Assembly (NCBI RefSeq): GCF_022802975.1
Contig: NZ_JAFEVZ010000002.1
Span: forward strand, 248,001-312,000
Length of the DNA: 64,000 nucleotides
Source: Flavobacterium pectinovorum
GTDB taxonomy: Bacteria > Bacteroidota > Bacteroidia > Flavobacteriales > Flavobacteriaceae
Reading direction: 5' to 3'
Shown: positions 36,689 through 44,498 of the stretch, piece by piece
Position numbering within the stretch: position 1 is the first letter of the stretch
Layout of the letters: each line of letters opens with the position of its first letter
The notes under the pieces: model-generated
What the model was told of the DNA's origin: nothing
Seen by the model: the letters and a program-made list of their open reading frames with translations, nothing else
The model's database searches: none
Program-made: the position numbers and the translations under genes

Positions 36689-36715
36689 GTAGAGACGCAC
36701 TGTAGTGTGTCTAAC
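36689..36715. repeat. REP-like palindromic intergenic element
   Basis: GTAGAGACGCAC at 36689-36700, a TGTA loop, and GTGTGTCTAAC form a short palindrome with one G-T pair. Very similar GTAGAGACGCAC-GTGCGTCTCTAC elements are, to my knowledge, common between genes in Flavobacterium genomes. It is in the 332-base gap between the small hypothetical gene and the FAD oxidoreductase; the rest of this gap shows no gene. Confidence 0.5.
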
Positions 36716-36872
36716 TGCTCTTAAAAAAAAGAAATCTTTTTAATCCAAATAATCTGTGGCTAAAAACTAATTTCGAAGATTTTGGGCAAGATGCTTCAGT
36801 ACAAAAACGGTTTATGTCTTTGTCAATCTGAGGGCAATTTTACAGTAAACATAAAATATCATTTTAAAATGT

Positions 36873-36880
36873 TATTTTTG
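36873..36880 (+). promoter_or_regulatory. Candidate -7 element for the FAD oxidoreductase gene
   Basis: TATTTTTG matches TAnnTTTG and lies 46 bases before the ATG at 36927. No TTTG occurs at the ideal upstream distance. Confidence 0.38.
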
Positions 36881-36926
36881 CATGTTCTTTTCATAAATAG
36901 AAAAGCTAATCGCGTAAAAAAATACA

Positions 36927-38486
36927 ATGCCAAGAGAACTTTTACTTCAGGTGACTCCGGAAACTGCAGCAAACGAAGTGTTGCTTAAAGACTATTTGTC
37001 TAAACAAATTAAAGTTTCTCCCCAGGAAATTCAACATATTACAATTTTAAAACGTTCGATTGATGCTCGTCAAAAAGCAATTAAAATCAATTTGAAAGTT
37101 ATCATATACTTAAAAGGAGAATCTTTTCAGGAAACCAAAATTAATCTTCCTATATATAAAGACGTTTCTTCTGCTCAGGAAGTTATTGTGGTTGGAGCGG
37201 GTCCGGCCGGACTTTTTGCCGCTTTGCAGTTAATTGAGTCAGGCTTAAAGCCAATTGTACTCGAACGAGGGAAAGATGTCCGCGGACGACGACGTGATTT
37301 AAAAGCAATAAACAGAGAACATATTGTAAACGAAGATTCTAATTATTGTTTTGGTGAAGGAGGAGCCGGAACTTATTCTGATGGGAAATTATATACCCGA
37401 TCTAAAAAGCGTGGCGATGTCACTAGAATCTTAGAACTTTTAGTCGCTTTTGGAGCTTCTGAAGATATTTTGGTCGAAGCACATCCGCATATCGGAACAA
37501 ACAAACTTCCTAAAATTATTGAAGATATCCGAAATAAAATTATTGAATTTGGAGGACAGGTTTTGTTTGATACCCGGGTAACAGATATTTTGGTTAAAAA
37601 CAATGAAGTTGAAGGAATCGTAACTCAAAATGGAGATAAGATTCTGACTAATAAATTAATTTTGGCTACGGGGCATTCAGCACGTGATATTTTTGAATTA
37701 TTAGATAAGAAGAAAATTTTTATTGAAGCGAAACCATTTGCTTTAGGTGTTCGTGCAGAACATTCGCAGGAATTAATAGATAGTATTCAATACAGCTGCG
37801 ATTATCGCGGCGAGCATTTGCCTCCGGCGCCGTATTCTATTGTAAAACAAGTGAATGGTCGTGGTATGTACTCTTTTTGTATGTGTCCGGGAGGTGTAAT
37901 TGCGCCTTGTGCAACAAGTCCGGGCGAAGTGGTTACAAATGGCTGGTCGCCCTCTAAGCGAGATCAGCTAACGGCAAATTCCGGGATTGTAATTGAGTTG
38001 AAATTAGAAGATTTTAAACCTTTTGCAAAATTCGGTGCTTTGGCCGGAATGGAATTTCAAAAAAGTATCGAACAAAAAGCATGGCATTTGGCTGGGCAAA
38101 CTCAAAAAGTTCCGGCACAGAGAATGATTGATTTTACGCAGAATAAAGTTTCTGCTGATATTCCAAAAACGTCTTATGTTCCCGGAACAACTTCGGTAGA
38201 AATGGGGCAGGTTTTTCCTGGTTTTTTATCTCAAATTTTGCGAGAGGGGTTCAAAGAGTTTGGAAAATCAATGCGTGGTTATTTAACTAATGAAGCTATT
38301 TTGCATGCACCGGAAAGCCGAACTTCATCACCGGTCAGAATTCCAAGAGATCCTCAGACTTTAGAGCATTTACAAATCAAAGGATTGTATCCTTGCGGTG
38401 AGGGTGCAGGTTACGCAGGAGGAATTATCTCTGCAGCAATTGATGGCGAAAAATGTGCTTTGATGATCGCTGAGTCTTTAAAATAA
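36927..38486 (+). CDS. NAD(P)/FAD-dependent dehydrogenase (COG2509 type)
   Basis: A 519-residue flavoprotein. Residues 1-75 form an N-terminal domain with LLLQVTPETAANEVLLKDYL and ITILKRSIDARQKAIKINLK, as in the COG2509 family. The FAD-binding Rossmann motif is VIVVGAGPAGLFAALQLIES near residue 86. ALERGKDV-like E and R residues, NYCFGEGGAGTYSDGKLYTR near residue 140, and GYAGGIISAAIDGEKCAL near the C-terminus are family hallmarks. Relatives are annotated as uncharacterised FAD-dependent dehydrogenases; the substrate is unknown. The gene stands alone between AT-rich gaps. Confidence 0.92.
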   Translation: MPRELLLQVTPETAANEVLLKDYLSKQIKVSPQEIQHITILKRSIDARQKAIKINLKVIIYLKGESFQETKINLPIYKDVSSAQEVIVVGAGPAGLFAALQLIESGLKPIVLERGKDVRGRRRDLKAINREHIVNEDSNYCFGEGGAGTYSDGKLYTRSKKRGDVTRILELLVAFGASEDILVEAHPHIGTNKLPKIIEDIRNKIIEFGGQVLFDTRVTDILVKNNEVEGIVTQNGDKILTNKLILATGHSARDIFELLDKKKIFIEAKPFALGVRAEHSQELIDSIQYSCDYRGEHLPPAPYSIVKQVNGRGMYSFCMCPGGVIAPCATSPGEVVTNGWSPSKRDQLTANSGIVIELKLEDFKPFAKFGALAGMEFQKSIEQKAWHLAGQTQKVPAQRMIDFTQNKVSADIPKTSYVPGTTSVEMGQVFPGFLSQILREGFKEFGKSMRGYLTNEAILHAPESRTSSPVRIPRDPQTLEHLQIKGLYPCGEGAGYAGGIISAAIDGEKCALMIAESLK

Positions 38487-39082
38487 TCTTTTCTGATTTT
38501 TTAAACATTGCAATTCAAAATCAATAACTAAAAAAAATAGAGTTATTTGATGATTCTAACTGCTTGGGGTAGTTTTTTTGATGTAATTAATATTTGGTTA
38601 AGTGTGTGGGAATCTTAAAAAAAGTACACATTTATTATGTTTATTTTTTTTTAATTTTCTTTATAGGAATTAAAAAAATATAATCTGTATTTTTTTTGTA
38701 TGTAATTACTTTGTAATTCTGAATTTTTATCAAAAGAATAGTTGTTGAGTTATTGAAAGACATTTTTTTCTTTTTTTAAATCTTCAATGATTTAGTGTTT
38801 CTTTCTCTTTTTTCTTAGGGATGGTTGTTTAATTTTAATTTTTAATCATAAATTCTTATTTATAGAGTGTTTTTTTTAGGGAATAGAAAAAAATATAGAA
38901 AAAAATATAGTGAAATTAAAAAAAAAATCTAATTTTATGCAATCGATTACAAAATGATTGTTTGCTTATGATTTTTATTATAAAAAAATATTTTAAAGTT
39001 ATTTTTTTAGGATATTTTTTCTGTGAATATTTCTCTTGATAATCAATTTTTACAATTATTAAAACCCAAAAACAGCAAAAAA
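38487..39082. other. Long AT-rich regulatory gap upstream of the PL7-like gene
   Basis: A 596-base stretch with no credible gene. It is extremely rich in A and T runs. Structures seen are the short palindrome AATTAC-TTT-GTAATT at 38704-38718 and the operator-like palindrome at 38938. An in-frame GTG at 39023 exists, but the peptide it would add before the signal sequence looks like leader sequence, so it is treated as untranslated. Confidence 0.6.
38938..38951. promoter_or_regulatory. LacI-family-type operator
   Basis: TGCAATCGATTACA matches the LacI/GalR-family half-site layout TGnAAnCGnTTnCA at every fixed position. It is 132 bases upstream of the PL7-like start. LacI regulators such as AusR control alginate genes in marine Flavobacteriaceae. 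No LacI gene occurs in the window, so the regulator is inferred. Confidence 0.55.
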
Positions 39083-39892
39083 ATGAAAAAAATTAGAACT
39101 TATCTTTTATTACTATTAACAAGTACTACTTTTCTAATTCATGCTCAAAAAGCACCAAAAATAGATTTAACTTTGTGGAAATTAACCATTCCTGAAGGTT
39201 CAGTAACAACATATAAAGCACCAAAACTTTTGGACTATTCTGAAAATATGGAAATTACCAAATTTATGTTTAATGACTTGTCAGACAGGTCTTTGGTTTT
39301 TTATGTTTATCCTTCAATTAAGTCTAAAAGATCTTTTAATAAAACAGATTTAAAAGAACAAAACTCGTTTGGTGGAGATGCAAGCTGGTCTTTTAAACAA
39401 GGAGGAAAATTAAAGGCTTCGATTAAAATGGGGGATATTTCTAAAAAAAATGATCAAAATCCACGTGTTATATTTGCTCAGATAGGCGGAAGGTTAAAAG
39501 AAGATCAGGTTAATCAAATTGGTGCAAAAGATAAATCTGCTCCGTCAATCTTAAAAGTTTTTTGGGATAACGGATATGTTAAATTAAGATCGAAAAGACT
39601 TGCTGATCCATCTATTACAGGTATTGATGTGTTAAAAGAAGATTCATGGATTGATGACGATGGTTATACTTTTAAAAACAAGGTAGGTTTTGATAAATTT
39701 TCTTTTCAAATTGAAATTTCCGATGGAAAGATGGAAGTTAGTGTAAATGGGGAGAAAAAAGTATATTCAGGTGGTGATTATAAATTATGGAATTCATTTG
39801 ATAACTATTTTACTGTAGGGTGTAATCTTCAGGGAGATGAAACAGGAGCGTATGCAAATGTGAAGTTTTATTCTTTAGATGTTACTCACTAA
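39083..39892 (+). CDS. Secreted polysaccharide lyase family 7 (alginate lyase)-fold protein with altered active site
   Basis: A 269-residue protein started at the ATG at 39083, which gives a clean signal peptide (MKKIRTYLLLLL...LIHA, cleavage near residue 21). The mature protein aligns by eye with the PL7 jelly roll: LTLWKLTIPEG at 29-39, QIGG at 133-136 and YFTVGCNLQ at 242-250. Classical PL7 enzymes have R-[ST]-E-L-R, Q-[IV]-H and YFKAGxYxQ. Here these read KTDLK, QIGG and YFTVGCNLQ, so the catalytic Arg, His and Tyr appear replaced. It may be a pseudo-lyase, a glycan-binding protein or a lyase with a different mechanism. A strong terminator follows. Confidence 0.75.
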   Translation: MKKIRTYLLLLLTSTTFLIHAQKAPKIDLTLWKLTIPEGSVTTYKAPKLLDYSENMEITKFMFNDLSDRSLVFYVYPSIKSKRSFNKTDLKEQNSFGGDASWSFKQGGKLKASIKMGDISKKNDQNPRVIFAQIGGRLKEDQVNQIGAKDKSAPSILKVFWDNGYVKLRSKRLADPSITGIDVLKEDSWIDDDGYTFKNKVGFDKFSFQIEISDGKMEVSVNGEKKVYSGGDYKLWNSFDNYFTVGCNLQGDETGAYANVKFYSLDVTH

Positions 39893-39918
39893 GAATTTAG
39901 AATCATAAAAATAAATAG

Positions 39919-39953
39919 AAAAGTCTGTATCAAAAATGGTACAGACTTTTTTT
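39919..39953 (+). terminator. Intrinsic terminator of the PL7-like gene
   Basis: AAAAGTCTGTA at 39919-39929 pairs with TACAGACTTTT at 39940-39950 around a 10-base loop and runs into seven T. It is located 27 bases after the stop. Confidence 0.85.
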
Positions 39954-39983
39954 ATTGATGAAATATTGAAAATAATAAAGAGC

Positions 39984-40604
39984 TTAAGGTTTCTTTTTTA
40001 ATTTAGTTTTAAAAACTTTTTCAAATTTTTCTAATTTAGGTTGAATGACCATTTTGCAATATGGCTGATTTTTGTTTTTTGCATAATAATTTTGATGATA
40101 ATCTTCAGCTTTGTAAAATTTGGTAAAAGGTTCTGTTTTAGTAACAATTGGACTATTGTAAACTTTTGCGTTATTAAGTTCTGTTATAATGTTTTGTGCT
40201 GCTTTTTTTTGTTCTTCGTTTTTATAAAAAATGACAGAACGATATTGAGTTCCTACATCGGCTCCTTGTCTGTTCAGGGTTGTAGGATCATGAACGGTAA
40301 AGAAAACTTTAAAAATTTCATTAATATCTGTTACGTTTTTGTCATAAGTAATTTGTACCACTTCGGCATGTCCTGTTGTTCCTGTGCAAACTTCTTCATA
40401 AGTGGGGTTCGCAATTTTTCCTCCGGAAAAACCTGAAACTACTGATTTGACTCCGTTTAAATTTTCATAAACAGCTTCTACACACCAGTAACAACCACCG
40501 CCAAGAGTAATGGTTTCAAGATTGGATGTGTTTTTGGTTTTGTTTCCTTGTGAGAATCCATTAAATGATAATGTGATGAGGAGAATTAAAATTGTATTTT
40601 TCAT
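39984..40604 (-). CDS. msrA: Peptide-methionine (S)-S-oxide reductase, exported
   Basis: A 206-residue MsrA with a signal peptide (MKNTILILLITLSFNGFSQG), so it acts in the periplasm. The active site is LGGGCYWCVEAVYENLNGV near residue 35, and VQITYDKNVTDINEIFKVFF, HDPTTLNRQGADVGTQYRS and YHQNYY-like AEDYHQNYYAKN complete the family pattern. It repairs methionine-S-sulfoxide in oxidised proteins. It starts 11 bases after msrB, so the two form an operon of periplasmic methionine repair. Confidence 0.95.
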   Translation of the reverse strand: MKNTILILLITLSFNGFSQGNKTKNTSNLETITLGGGCYWCVEAVYENLNGVKSVVSGFSGGKIANPTYEEVCTGTTGHAEVVQITYDKNVTDINEIFKVFFTVHDPTTLNRQGADVGTQYRSVIFYKNEEQKKAAQNIITELNNAKVYNSPIVTKTEPFTKFYKAEDYHQNYYAKNKNQPYCKMVIQPKLEKFEKVFKTKLKKKP

Positions 40605-40615
40605 AGTTGAGGATA

Positions 40616-41173
40616 TTATTTTTGAGAGTCAGGAATAAAATCAAGGGCAATTGAATTCATACAATAACGTTTTCCGGTTGGTGCCGGGCCATCATCAAAT
40701 AAATGACCCAAATGTCCGCCACAACGCCCGCAAAGTGCTTCAATTCTTTCCATTCCGAGTGAATTATCATTTTCAAAAACAATGCTTTTTTTGTTTTCCT
40801 GTTCAAAAAAACTTGGCCATCCGCAATTGCTTGAAAACTTGGCGCCCGATCTAAAGAGTGTATTTCCGCAGGAAGCACAATAATAAGTTCCCTTTTCATC
40901 GGTATTCCAATATTTTCCTGTGAAAGGTCTTTCAGTGTCAGCCTCACGCATTACTGCGTAAACATCTTCCGGTAGTACTTTCTTCCATTCGGCATCAGTT
41001 ATTTTTAGTTTTGTTGTATCTGTATTTGAATAATAAGGATTTCCGGGCTTGTTAATTTTATTTTCCATAGCAGCAGTTTTGGTGTTCTGTTTTTTTGAGG
41101 ATTGCCCGCATGCCTGAAGAATAAAAAGTGGAATTAAAAAGCAAAGATTGAAGAATTGTGTTCTTGTTTTCAT
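40616..41173 (-). CDS. msrB: Peptide-methionine (R)-S-oxide reductase, lipoprotein
   Basis: A 185-residue MsrB. The N-terminus FLIPLFILQACGQ is a lipobox with Cys near residue 22, so the protein is probably lipid-anchored in the envelope. The zinc-binding pairs are CASCGNTLF near residue 98 and EALCGRCGGHLGHLF near residue 146, and RYCMNSIALDF holds the catalytic Cys near residue 169. NCGWPSF is conserved. With msrA it repairs both methionine sulfoxide epimers outside the cytoplasm. Confidence 0.95.
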   Translation of the reverse strand: MKTRTQFFNLCFLIPLFILQACGQSSKKQNTKTAAMENKINKPGNPYYSNTDTTKLKITDAEWKKVLPEDVYAVMREADTERPFTGKYWNTDEKGTYYCASCGNTLFRSGAKFSSNCGWPSFFEQENKKSIVFENDNSLGMERIEALCGRCGGHLGHLFDDGPAPTGKRYCMNSIALDFIPDSQK

Positions 41174-41199
41174 TGTTTTAGTGCTTTAATTTATCATTT

Positions 41200-41228
41200 C
41201 AAATGTACAATTAGATTTTGTATAGCAA
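41200..41228 (-). promoter_or_regulatory. Promoter of msrB-msrA
   Basis: On the minus strand TTG (41226-41228) is followed after 18 bases by TACATTTG (41200-41207), a good TTG-N18-TAnnTTTG promoter. It lies 27 bases before the msrB ATG. Confidence 0.6.
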
Positions 41229-41442
41229 TACCTTATACTTTACAATTGAGATTTTTTTAAGTATGTTTTAACTTTGTATTATTTACGAAAAATATTGTTA
41301 TGCAGTTTTATTGTCTTGTTTTTAAGGTTAGTTTTGATATTTGTTGAGTTATATTGTGTTGTTGATGAGTTAGATACAAGGTTTATTGTCCGTTAAACTT
41401 TTCACAATCTTTTCTGAGATTTTCCAGCCAATTCTTTTTTCG

Positions 41443-41450
41443 TATTTTTG
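41443..41450 (+). promoter_or_regulatory. Candidate -7 element for idi
   Basis: TATTTTTG fits TAnnTTTG and lies 18 bases before the idi ATG at 41468, giving a very short leader. No -33 TTG is evident. Confidence 0.4.
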
Positions 41451-41467
41451 TTATATCAACACGCCTT

Positions 41468-41995
41468 ATGATAGAAGAAAACGTAATATTAGTTAATCAA
41501 AACGATGAGCAAATAGGCTTAATGCCAAAATTAGAAGCACATGAAAAAGCAGTTTTACACCGCGCTTTCTCAGTTTTTATTTTAAATAGTAAAAATGAAA
41601 TTATGCTGCAGCAGCGTGCTCATCAAAAATACCATTCCCCTTTACTCTGGACAAATACTTGTTGTAGTCATCAACGTGAAGGGGAAACAAATGTAGAAGC
41701 CGGAAGCAGGAGACTGTTCGAAGAAATGGGTTTCAGTGCCGAACTAAAAGAGCTGTTTCATTTTATATACAAAGCGCCTTTTGATAATGGCTTAACAGAG
41801 CATGAGCTCGATCACGTAATGATTGGGTATTATAATGAAAAACCGGTCATTAATCCGGAAGAGGTTGAGGATTGGAAATGGATGAAAATTGAAGATATTA
41901 AAGAGGATATTGAAAAACAGCCCGAAATTTATACTGTTTGGTTCAAAATAATTTTTGATGAATTTTATCATTATTTAGAAGACCATAAAATTTAA
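41468..41995 (+). CDS. idi: Isopentenyl-diphosphate delta-isomerase, type I
   Basis: A 175-residue Nudix-fold enzyme interconverting isopentenyl and dimethylallyl diphosphate for isoprenoids, including undecaprenyl phosphate. LWTNTCCSHQREGETNVEAG near residue 60 holds the catalytic Cys and metal His, and RRLFEEMGFSAELK the Nudix-like Glu pair. VLHRAFSVFILNSKNEIMLQ and WKWMKIEDI are family typical. It begins a rightward run idi, queD-like, bcp with gaps of 20 and 3 bases. Bacteroidota commonly carry a type I enzyme. Confidence 0.95.
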   Translation: MIEENVILVNQNDEQIGLMPKLEAHEKAVLHRAFSVFILNSKNEIMLQQRAHQKYHSPLLWTNTCCSHQREGETNVEAGSRRLFEEMGFSAELKELFHFIYKAPFDNGLTEHELDHVMIGYYNEKPVINPEEVEDWKWMKIEDIKEDIEKQPEIYTVWFKIIFDEFYHYLEDHKI

Positions 41996-42015
41996 CGATA
42001 CTAACCAAAAACCTA

Positions 42016-42426
42016 ATGAGAGTAACCATATCAAGGAAAGCACATTTTAATGCTGCACATCGATTGCATAGGAAAGACTGGACGTTTGAAAAAAACGATA
42101 CAGTTTTTGGAAAATGTAATAATCCTAATTTTCACGGTCATAATTATGGTTTAACAGTAAGTGTTACAGGAAAAATTGACCCGGAAACCGGTTTTGTTTT
42201 AGATGTGAAAGTATTAGCGGATATTATACACGAAGAAGTAGAAATTCCGTTTGATCACAAAAACCTGAATCTGGACGTTCCTGAATTTCAGGATTTGAAT
42301 CCAACTGCCGAAAATATTGCAGTTGTGATATGGAATAAAATTAGAAAAAGAGTTCAGCCTGATTTTGACTTAGAAATCGTTTTGAATGAAACGGATCGCA
42401 ATTTTGTAACTTATAAAGGAGAGTAA
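42016..42426 (+). CDS. queD: 6-pyruvoyl-tetrahydropterin synthase/QueD family protein
   Basis: A 136-residue enzyme of the PTPS/QueD family, which in bacteria usually makes 6-carboxy-5,6,7,8-tetrahydropterin for queuosine. The zinc histidines are in HFNAAHRLH near residue 10 and in NFHGHNYGL near residue 40; FGKCNN supplies the catalytic Cys. IPFDHKNLNLDV and NPTAENIAVVIW are conserved. No other queuosine gene is nearby, so a true PTPS role cannot be excluded; QueD is the commoner case. Confidence 0.88.
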   Translation: MRVTISRKAHFNAAHRLHRKDWTFEKNDTVFGKCNNPNFHGHNYGLTVSVTGKIDPETGFVLDVKVLADIIHEEVEIPFDHKNLNLDVPEFQDLNPTAENIAVVIWNKIRKRVQPDFDLEIVLNETDRNFVTYKGE

Positions 42427-42429
42427 AGA

Positions 42430-42888
42430 ATGTCGTTAAAAATAGGAGATATAGTTCCGAATTTTACTGCCAAAGATAGTCACGGAGAAGTTTTTGAAAG
42501 CCAAAGTGTTTTGGGGCGAAAACCACTTGTGATTTATTTTTACCCTAAAGATAATACGCCTGGTTGTACTACCGAGGCCTGTAGTTTTAGGGATCAATAT
42601 GAGGATTTTAAGGATTTAGGAGCTGAAGTAATTGGAATAAGCAGTGATAGTGTGAAATCTCATCACAAATTTGCTAAAAAACATGAGCTGCCTTTTATAT
42701 TATTGTCAGATCAGGATAAGAAACTGAGGCATCTTTTTGGAGTCCGTAATAATTTGTTTGGACTTTTACCGGGAAGAGTGACGTATGTTATCGATAGAAA
42801 CGGAGTCGTGATCTTGATTTTTGACAGTATGAATGCTGTAAGTCATATTCCGAAAGCATTAGAGACAATTAAAGAATTAGTATTATAA
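42430..42888 (+). CDS. bcp: Thioredoxin-dependent thiol peroxidase (Bcp/PrxQ)
   Basis: A 152-residue peroxiredoxin. The peroxidatic and resolving cysteines are in TPGCTTEACSFRDQY near residue 45, spaced C-x4-C as in the Bcp/PrxQ class. VPNFTAKDSHGE, VIYFYPKDNTPG and GVISSDS-like VIGISSDSVKSHHKF fit the family. It lacks a signal peptide and is cytoplasmic, reducing hydroperoxides with thioredoxin. It starts 3 bases after the QueD-like gene. Confidence 0.94.
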   Translation: MSLKIGDIVPNFTAKDSHGEVFESQSVLGRKPLVIYFYPKDNTPGCTTEACSFRDQYEDFKDLGAEVIGISSDSVKSHHKFAKKHELPFILLSDQDKKLRHLFGVRNNLFGLLPGRVTYVIDRNGVVILIFDSMNAVSHIPKALETIKELVL

Positions 42889-42947
42889 ATTAAAGAAATA
42901 GTATTACACACATATTGAATAAATAAAGATATTAGCCCCAAAAAAAT

Positions 42948-43916
42948 ATGAAACAAAAGACATATCCTTTGCAATTTGAACCAATTTTAAAAGAGAGAAT
43001 CTGGGGAGGAGTAAAACTGAAGACGATTCTTAATAAACCAATTATTTCGGAAATTACCGGTGAAAGCTGGGAGTTATCAACTGTAGAGGGTGATGTTAGT
43101 ATTGTGGCTAATGGTGGGCTGAGAGGAAAATCGTTAATGGAGGTTATTGAAGAATCTCCAAACGAAATTCTGGGAACAGCAGTTTATAAACGTTTTGGAA
43201 AACAATTTCCTTTACTTTTTAAATATTTAGATGCCAGAGAAGATCTTTCGATTCAGGTTCATCCAAATGATGAACTGGCAAAAGAACGTCATAATTCTTT
43301 TGGTAAAACCGAAATGTGGTACGTGATGCAGGCTGATGATGATGCGAGAATAATCGTTGGTTTCAAAGAAAATTCAAGTAAAGAAGAATATTTGAAACAC
43401 TTAAATGATAAATCTTTAGTTTCTGTTTTGGATGATGTTAAAGTAAAATCTGGAGATGTATTCTTTTTAGAAACCGGAACTGTTCATGCAATTGGTGCAG
43501 GGTTGGTAATAGCCGAAATTCAGCAGACATCAGATATTACCTATCGTCTTTATGATTTTGATCGCAAAGATGCTCAGGGAAATACAAGAGAACTTCACGT
43601 AGATCTTGCGCTTGACGCAATCAACTATAATAAAGTAGATACTCAGAAGAAATATGACTCTAAAGTTAATACATCAAATACCGTAGTAGATTGTCCTTAT
43701 TTTACAACTAACTTTATTCCGTTAGAAAATAATGTAGAGGTTTTAAAATCCGGAGAAACATTTACAGTTTATATGTGTATTGAAGGAAGTTTTGAAATCA
43801 TATACGATACTTTTAAGCAATCGTATAAAAAAGGCGATACGATTTTGGTTCCTGCTGAGGTAAATGTGTTTGTTTTGAGTGGAAATGCTTCAATTTTAGA
43901 AATTTACATTTCATAA
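42948..43916 (+). CDS. manA: Mannose-6-phosphate isomerase, class I
   Basis: A 322-residue cupin enzyme interconverting fructose 6-phosphate and mannose 6-phosphate, feeding GDP-mannose and GDP-fucose. FEPILKERIWGGVKL at the N-terminus, LSIQVHPNDELAKERHN near residue 102 with zinc ligands, KTEMWYVMQAD near residue 124, and GTVHAIGAGLVIAEIQQTSD near residue 178 are the signatures. It is the short, single-core form usual in Bacteroidota and Firmicutes. It may support the fucose-containing glycan suggested by the GT11 gene, though it lies 33 kb away. Confidence 0.94.
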   Translation: MKQKTYPLQFEPILKERIWGGVKLKTILNKPIISEITGESWELSTVEGDVSIVANGGLRGKSLMEVIEESPNEILGTAVYKRFGKQFPLLFKYLDAREDLSIQVHPNDELAKERHNSFGKTEMWYVMQADDDARIIVGFKENSSKEEYLKHLNDKSLVSVLDDVKVKSGDVFFLETGTVHAIGAGLVIAEIQQTSDITYRLYDFDRKDAQGNTRELHVDLALDAINYNKVDTQKKYDSKVNTSNTVVDCPYFTTNFIPLENNVEVLKSGETFTVYMCIEGSFEIIYDTFKQSYKKGDTILVPAEVNVFVLSGNASILEIYIS

Positions 43917-43938
43917 CAGATATTCTAAAGATAATATG

Positions 43939-43946
43939 TACTTTTG
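43939..43946 (+). promoter_or_regulatory. -7 element for the 88-residue hypothetical gene
   Basis: TACTTTTG is a full match to TAnnTTTG and lies 27 bases before the ATG at 43974, between manA and that gene. This suggests the small gene has its own promoter. Confidence 0.5.
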
Positions 43947-43973
43947 CAGACGCAAATTAAAATTATAATAAAA

Positions 43974-44240
43974 ATGGCAAACGTTAAAAATTTAAAGAAA
44001 GACATCAATTTCGTATTAGGAGATATTATTGAGGCAGTTTATTTGTTTGAGATGTCTACAACAGGAAATCCTACTCCGGAAACGAATGCTTTGATCGATG
44101 AGGCTATTACTGCTTTTGATACTTTGATTACAAAAGTGAACGCAAAAAATGTTGAAAATAAAAAAGCACACTTTAAACAAATCAATGTTGAATTAGAACA
44201 AACTGCAAATCAATTGATTGAAAAAATCAACGCATTATAA
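43974..44240 (+). CDS. Small conserved hypothetical protein, helical
   Basis: An 88-residue acidic protein, started at the ATG at 43974 (MANVKNLKKDINFVLGDI). An in-frame upstream start would add ten residues that overlap the promoter. It is predicted almost wholly alpha-helical: IEAVYLFEMSTTG, a loop at NPTPETN, then ALIDEAITAFDTLITKVN and QINVELEQTANQLIEKIN. I do not recognise a named family; similar short proteins occur in Flavobacteriaceae. Its own promoter and position just before tRNA genes suggest a stand-alone, possibly well-expressed gene. Confidence 0.72.
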   Translation: MANVKNLKKDINFVLGDIIEAVYLFEMSTTGNPTPETNALIDEAITAFDTLITKVNAKNVENKKAHFKQINVELEQTANQLIEKINAL

Positions 44241-44272
44241 GCGAAAAAAAGTATAAAAAAGTGCAAATTTAT

Positions 44273-44303
44273 TTTGGGAAAACGAAAAACCGCTTTATAT
44301 TTG
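44273..44303 (+). promoter_or_regulatory. Promoter of the first tRNA-Thr
   Basis: TTTG at 44273-44276, a 19-base spacer, and TATATTTG at 44296-44303. Both halves match the Flavobacteriaceae consensus. The tRNA starts 14 bases after the -7 element. Confidence 0.75.
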
Positions 44304-44316
44304 CACCCGTAATGAG

Positions 44317-44390
44317 GCCGATGTAGCTCAGCTGGCTAGAGCAGCTGATTTGTAATCAGCAGGTCGTGGGTTCGAGTCCCTCTATCGGCT
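44317..44390 (+). tRNA. tRNA-Thr (anticodon TGT), copy 1
   Basis: A 74-base cloverleaf. The acceptor stem GCCGATG pairs with TATCGGC (one G-T). The D arm is GCTCAGCTGGCTAGAGC, the anticodon stem-loop GCTGA-TTTGTAA-TCAGC with anticodon TGT, and the T arm GTGGGTTCGAGTCCCTC. G1-C72 and C2-G71 with G35 and T36 in the anticodon are threonine identity features. CCA is not encoded. Confidence 0.95.
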
Positions 44391-44397
44391 CAACAAA

Positions 44398-44425
44398 AAC
44401 CATCACAGAAATGTGGTGGTTTTTT
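44398..44425 (+). terminator. Terminator after tRNA-Thr copy 1
   Basis: ACCATCAC and GTGGTGGT form an 8-bp stem with one G-T pair and a six-base loop, followed by five T. The same hairpin follows copy 2. Confidence 0.75.
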
Positions 44426-44453
44426 AAATTATAGAGAGTGGTGTGAAATTATT

Positions 44454-44484
44454 TTTGGAAATATAAAAAACAATTTTATCTTTG
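44454..44484 (+). promoter_or_regulatory. Promoter of the second tRNA-Thr
   Basis: TTTG at 44454-44457, a 19-base spacer and TATCTTTG at 44477-44484. The spacing is identical to that of copy 1 and the TTTGCACCCGT context is shared, so the promoter was duplicated with the gene. Confidence 0.75.
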
Positions 44485-44498
44485 CACCCGTTAAATAG

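Noticed and set aside
39023..39082. GTG start giving a 20-residue extension of the PL7-like protein
   Set aside because: It would put a polar segment in front of an otherwise perfect signal peptide; the ATG at 39083 is preferred.
40041..40436. 131-codon plus-strand ORF opposite msrA
   Set aside because: Antisense to a gene with intact catalytic motifs; its hydrophobic, Cys/Phe-rich translation is typical of an AT-rich shadow frame.
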